Positions 14,164-16,315 of a DNA stretch of 16,315 nt are shown here, piece by piece. Below the pieces are notes generated by a model, which ran no database searches, had not been told where the DNA came from, and saw only the letters and a program-made list of their open reading frames with translations. The stretch covers positions 1 to 16,315 of the forward strand of contig JAZSRC010000057.1 of the NCBI GenBank assembly GCA_045538305.1, given 5' to 3'. The translations under genes were made by a program, and so were the position numbers. Within the stretch, counting starts at the first letter, position 1. Every line of letters starts with the position of its first letter. Origin of the DNA: SFHK01 sp045538305 (GTDB lineage Bacteria; Bacillota; Clostridia; Christensenellales; Aristaeellaceae).

Positions 14164-15540
14164 TTATTGGCACAGCGTATCGATCCAGTGCAGAAGCTCC
14201 GGCAGATCATAATCGCCGCTGTGAGGCAATCCCCAGGGCAGATGAAAATCCACACTGCAGCCGTGCATTCGCAATGCGAATGCCAGCATAACCGGGATCG
14301 CCAGCGAGGTATCCCGGTCATAAGCGCCATGGCGGATGCGCCAGTATCGGGCCAGACCGCGGGCCTCCAGCTGCGCCATTGGGTTCAATAGCCGGATGAC
14401 GGATTCCTCTGCCATGCCTCCGCCCATTTCGGAATGCGTGTAAGCAAAGGCGGTGAAATGTCGGTTTGCGCCGTCTTCCCCGGCAAACAAATCATTTTCC
14501 GGCGTATTTAGGGTAAGGGAATCAAAGGCGGGCGGCTGTTTCATCCGGGTGATGGCGTGGATATAAGCGTCCCAATCAAGATCGATGACCTTACCGTTTT
14601 CAATGCGCAGAAACGCTTGCTCCTCCACCCAGCTGCCGGGAACCATCAGCCAGGGCAGCCGTTCGACGCTGTCGTGGGTATCAAGCTCGCGCTGTGCGCT
14701 GTCCATAACGCAGTGCTTCACAGCATCCAGCAGGGAACCGCTGCCATCAGCGTTCAGCGTCAGGGGCTGTCCTGCTTCGTCTTCTAAAGAAAGGCCATTC
14801 ACATAGGTAGGAAACAGCGCTTTGAGCTGCGCAGCCAGATCCATCTGCTCATCGCTCAGTTCGCCTTGGCCATGCCGGCCGCGATAAGCACGCTCCCGGA
14901 TGAACTGCCACTCGTAAGCCGCGTCGGCGTTTTCCAGATTGATGATGGGGCAATAGCAGTTAACGGCAAATATATCGTCCCTCTCCTTCGCTGCGCCGAT
15001 GGCGTCCAGATAAATCTCGTAGCCGTCGGCATTGCCGGATGCGCCGGTCAGCGCCGACAGCGCACCGCCGGCACTGGTGCCGCTGGTGATCATCCGCTCC
15101 GTATTGCCGGGAATCACCAGTGCGTTGTGGCGCAGATAGCGAATAGCAGCCTTCATATCCACGATCAGCGCAGGAGCTTTGCCTGCGCTGTTTTTTGTGT
15201 TGCGCCCACGGATACCAGCGCACACTACCACATAACCGTGCATGAGGGCCTGAAGCACTGTGTTGGGGTGACCGTTCTGGTCAAAGCCCGCCTCTGCCGG
15301 TTCGCCTGGCATGTAACCGCCCACTCTGTTGGGCAGGAAGATCGGCGCGGTATTCAGCGCGTAACCGTTAATGGCTCCTCCTTCAAAAAAGCTGGCGGGC
15401 GCATACAGGTGCAGCCGCTGAATGGCGTCCACCGGCAATGCACAGTAAGGTACGTCCTTCCACACGCGACAGAGAAATCCATTAAAGTCGAGCGTTTCGT
15501 ACTTATCAATAGGGAAAATCAGTTGCTTTTCCACCTTCAT
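14164..15540 (-). CDS. Alpha/beta hydrolase, subtype-B tannase-like esterase
   Basis: The 458-residue protein matches bacterial tannases of the Lactobacillus plantarum type, which split gallate or protocatechuate esters of plant polyphenols. S156 in GTSAGG is the nucleophile. D408 in HGAYDRDTSLAIPV and H440 in LPWGLPHSGDYDL complete the triad, with spacing like the Ser163/Asp419/His451 triad known for that enzyme. CYCPIINLENADAAYEW (195-211) is another family signature, and RGRNTKNSAGKAPALIVDMK lies before the nucleophile. No signal peptide is visible, so it should be cytoplasmic. The ATG lies only a few bases after a GAGGGGG site, unusually close; GTG at codon 3 is an alternative start. A promoter with a palindromic operator lies about 240 bp upstream, across a repressor remnant. 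The ester actually used cannot be read from sequence. Confidence 0.88.
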   Translation of the reverse strand: MKVEKQLIFPIDKYETLDFNGFLCRVWKDVPYCALPVDAIQRLHLYAPASFFEGGAINGYALNTAPIFLPNRVGGYMPGEPAEAGFDQNGHPNTVLQALMHGYVVVCAGIRGRNTKNSAGKAPALIVDMKAAIRYLRHNALVIPGNTERMITSGTSAGGALSALTGASGNADGYEIYLDAIGAAKERDDIFAVNCYCPIINLENADAAYEWQFIRERAYRGRHGQGELSDEQMDLAAQLKALFPTYVNGLSLEDEAGQPLTLNADGSGSLLDAVKHCVMDSAQRELDTHDSVERLPWLMVPGSWVEEQAFLRIENGKVIDLDWDAYIHAITRMKQPPAFDSLTLNTPENDLFAGEDGANRHFTAFAYTHSEMGGGMAEESVIRLLNPMAQLEARGLARYWRIRHGAYDRDTSLAIPVMLAFALRMHGCSVDFHLPWGLPHSGDYDLPELLHWIDTLCQ

Positions 15541-15549
15541 ACCCCCTCT

Positions 15550-15810
15550 TCATCTGTACAGCGTCAACGCAGCCTTGAACAGCTCATTCATTTCTGTCAC
15601 AATTTCTGCACTTATCCGTTCGCTTTCTCCGCAAAGACAACCCTTGACCTGACGAATAAAACCGAACGCCAGTGCATCCGGCATAGCCAGAAAACCATGC
15701 CGGTCTTTGATGACCGTCTGATCAGAACGCCCAATAATGCACGCGATGATCGGATTCTTCCGCTGAAATGTACTGCATAACGGGATCATTATAATATCGA
15801 CGAAGCGCAT
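15550..15810 (-). pseudogene. Probable C-terminal remnant of a TetR-type repressor
   Basis: The open frame of 86 codons ends 9 bp before the tannase gene. Its last 40 residues, LAFGFIRQVKGCLCGESERI and then AEIVTEMNELFKAAL, resemble the C-terminal ligand-domain helices of TetR/AcrR regulators. No helix-turn-helix is found upstream in any frame. The first eight codons overlap a strong promoter (15788-15817), so a transcript from it would start inside the frame, arguing that the frame is not translated from its first ATG. A 14-bp palindrome of the type bound by such repressors lies just upstream. I read this as a repressor gene that has lost its DNA-binding half. The family call is tentative. 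Confidence 0.4.
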
Positions 15811-15817
15811 CCGTCAA
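15788..15817 (-). promoter_or_regulatory. Strong promoter upstream of the tannase gene
   Basis: TTGACG (15812-15817) and TATAAT (15788-15793) are separated by 18 bp on the minus strand. Five of six -35 bases and all -10 bases match consensus. Transcription would begin near 15781, giving a leader of about 240 bases containing the repressor remnant before the tannase start. Confidence 0.65.
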
Positions 15818-15823
15818 GGAATC

Positions 15824-15837
15824 TGTCCTATAAGACA
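15824..15837. promoter_or_regulatory. Palindromic operator candidate next to the -35 box
   Basis: TGTCCTATAAGACA has TGTC/GACA half-sites and a nearly symmetric centre. It lies 6 bp upstream of the -35 box of the tannase promoter. Size and position suit a dimeric repressor or activator of TetR type. The remaining part of 15838-16022 contains no gene; a weak 6-bp stem at 15901-15930 followed by TTTT on the plus strand is the only other structure. Confidence 0.45.
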
Positions 15838-16022
15838 ACTAAACAGGAGAAAATCAGCCCTCTCGGATTTCTGCAGGGGTTGGCGGGCGGATGAGGTATC
15901 CGGCTCATAAGTTAAACGTTACCAGAGCCGTTTTCTTATCCATGATCCCGACAGCCTGAATGCATACATACATCCAAGCTAATACTCACACTGGTTTATT
16001 ATGCTTTATCGCCTATAAGTAC

Positions 16023-16065
16023 AAAAAAGAATCACGCAGACATTTAATCAATATCTGCGTGATTC
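16023..16065 (-). terminator. Terminator of the rRNA/tRNA-Asn transcript
   Basis: GAATCACGCAGA (16029-16040) and TCTGCGTGATTC (16054-16065) form a perfect 12-bp stem with a 13-base loop, followed on the minus strand by six T's. It begins two bases after the CCA end of tRNA-Asn. Confidence 0.93.
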
Positions 16066-16067
16066 TC

Positions 16068-16142
<75 letters not shown>

Positions 16143-16150
16143 TTATCGAT

Positions 16151-16172
16151 ACCGAAAGATCTCTCTTTCGGT
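16151..16172 (-). other. Spacer hairpin between 5S rRNA and tRNA-Asn
   Basis: ACCGAAAGA (16151-16159) and TCTTTCGGT (16164-16172) form a perfect 9-bp stem with a four-base loop. It is not followed by a T-run on the minus strand, so it is more likely an RNA-processing stem than a terminator. Confidence 0.5.
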
Positions 16173-16182
16173 AACTTTGGAA

Positions 16183-16298
16183 TCCGGCGACGTCCTACTC
16201 TCCCGGGCCGTTTCCAGCCAAGTACCATCAGCGCTAAGAGGCTTAACTTCTGTGTTCGGGATGGGTACAGGTGGTTCCCTCTCGCCATTGTCACCGGA
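16183..16298 (-). rRNA. rrf: 5S ribosomal RNA
   Basis: The minus strand gives a complete 5S rRNA. The terminal stem TCCGGTGAC/GTCGCCGGA closes it. CACCTGTACCCATCCCGAAC and ACAGAAGTTAAGCCTCTTAG are the conserved loops of bacterial 5S, and the 3' part contains GGGAGAGTAGGACG. Length is about 116 bases. It is the last rRNA of an operon whose 23S lies beyond the right edge. Confidence 0.97.
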
Positions 16299-16315
16299 AA
16301 TTCTATTCGCTTTTT

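Noticed and set aside
14866..15780. Plus-strand open frame of 304 codons
   Set aside because: It lies opposite the tannase-like gene, which has a full catalytic triad and family signatures, so the plus-strand frame is a shadow.
15901..15934. Plus-strand terminator CGGCTC/GAGCCG with TTTT
   Set aside because: The stem is only 6 bp with an 18-base loop and no plus-strand gene lies upstream, so I do not call it.

Overview
The window reads as chromosomal DNA of an anaerobic Clostridia-like Firmicute, probably a gut bacterium. Supporting signs are a base composition near 50% GC, GGAGG-type ribosome binding sites before most genes, TTGACA/TATAAT-type promoters, iron-sulfur flavoproteins, and carbohydrate and plant-polyphenol enzymes. 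Nearly all intact genes are on the minus strand, so the layout below runs from right to left in transcription order. Family assignments come from recognising motifs by eye; no database search was run.

The right end (16023-16315) is the tail of an rRNA operon: 5S rRNA, a spacer hairpin, tRNA-Asn(GTT) with an encoded CCA end, and a strong terminator. Next comes a strong promoter with a 14-bp palindromic operator (15788-15837), the C-terminal remnant of what looks like a TetR-type repressor, and an intact subtype-B tannase-like esterase (14164-15540). Then follow a nitroreductase and a flavodoxin gene that is broken at both ends.

The middle (11003-13154) is a gene graveyard. It holds a LysR-like remnant, a plus-strand ABC transporter substrate-binding gene with an internal frameshifting deletion, and its permease cut off after about 110 codons and joined tail-to-tail to the flavodoxin pseudogene at a small palindrome. 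The plus-strand transporter is preceded by a good promoter and a leader carrying two tandem hairpins, which could be an attenuator or the scar of lost genes.

Left of this are a small two-helix membrane protein (10110-10742) and a three-gene unit (8026-9952) encoding an iron-sulfur flavoprotein, a YaiI/YqxD-family protein and a SAM methyltransferase.

The most unusual part is the next unit, 4513-7971, with its own promoter and terminator. It encodes a zinc-ribbon/TIR/membrane protein, a membrane-anchored protein with five cysteine-poor WSxWS blocks resembling thrombospondin type 1 repeats, and a short SPFH (YdjI-like) protein. The first two genes are separated by only 2 bp. This is the best candidate in the window for an undescribed membrane-associated TIR system.

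The left end holds a two-gene operon with a duplicated flavodoxin-fold iron-sulfur flavoprotein and a GH38 alpha-mannosidase. Downstream, the first 140 bases are packed with inverted repeats and look like a structured intergenic repeat or RNA.
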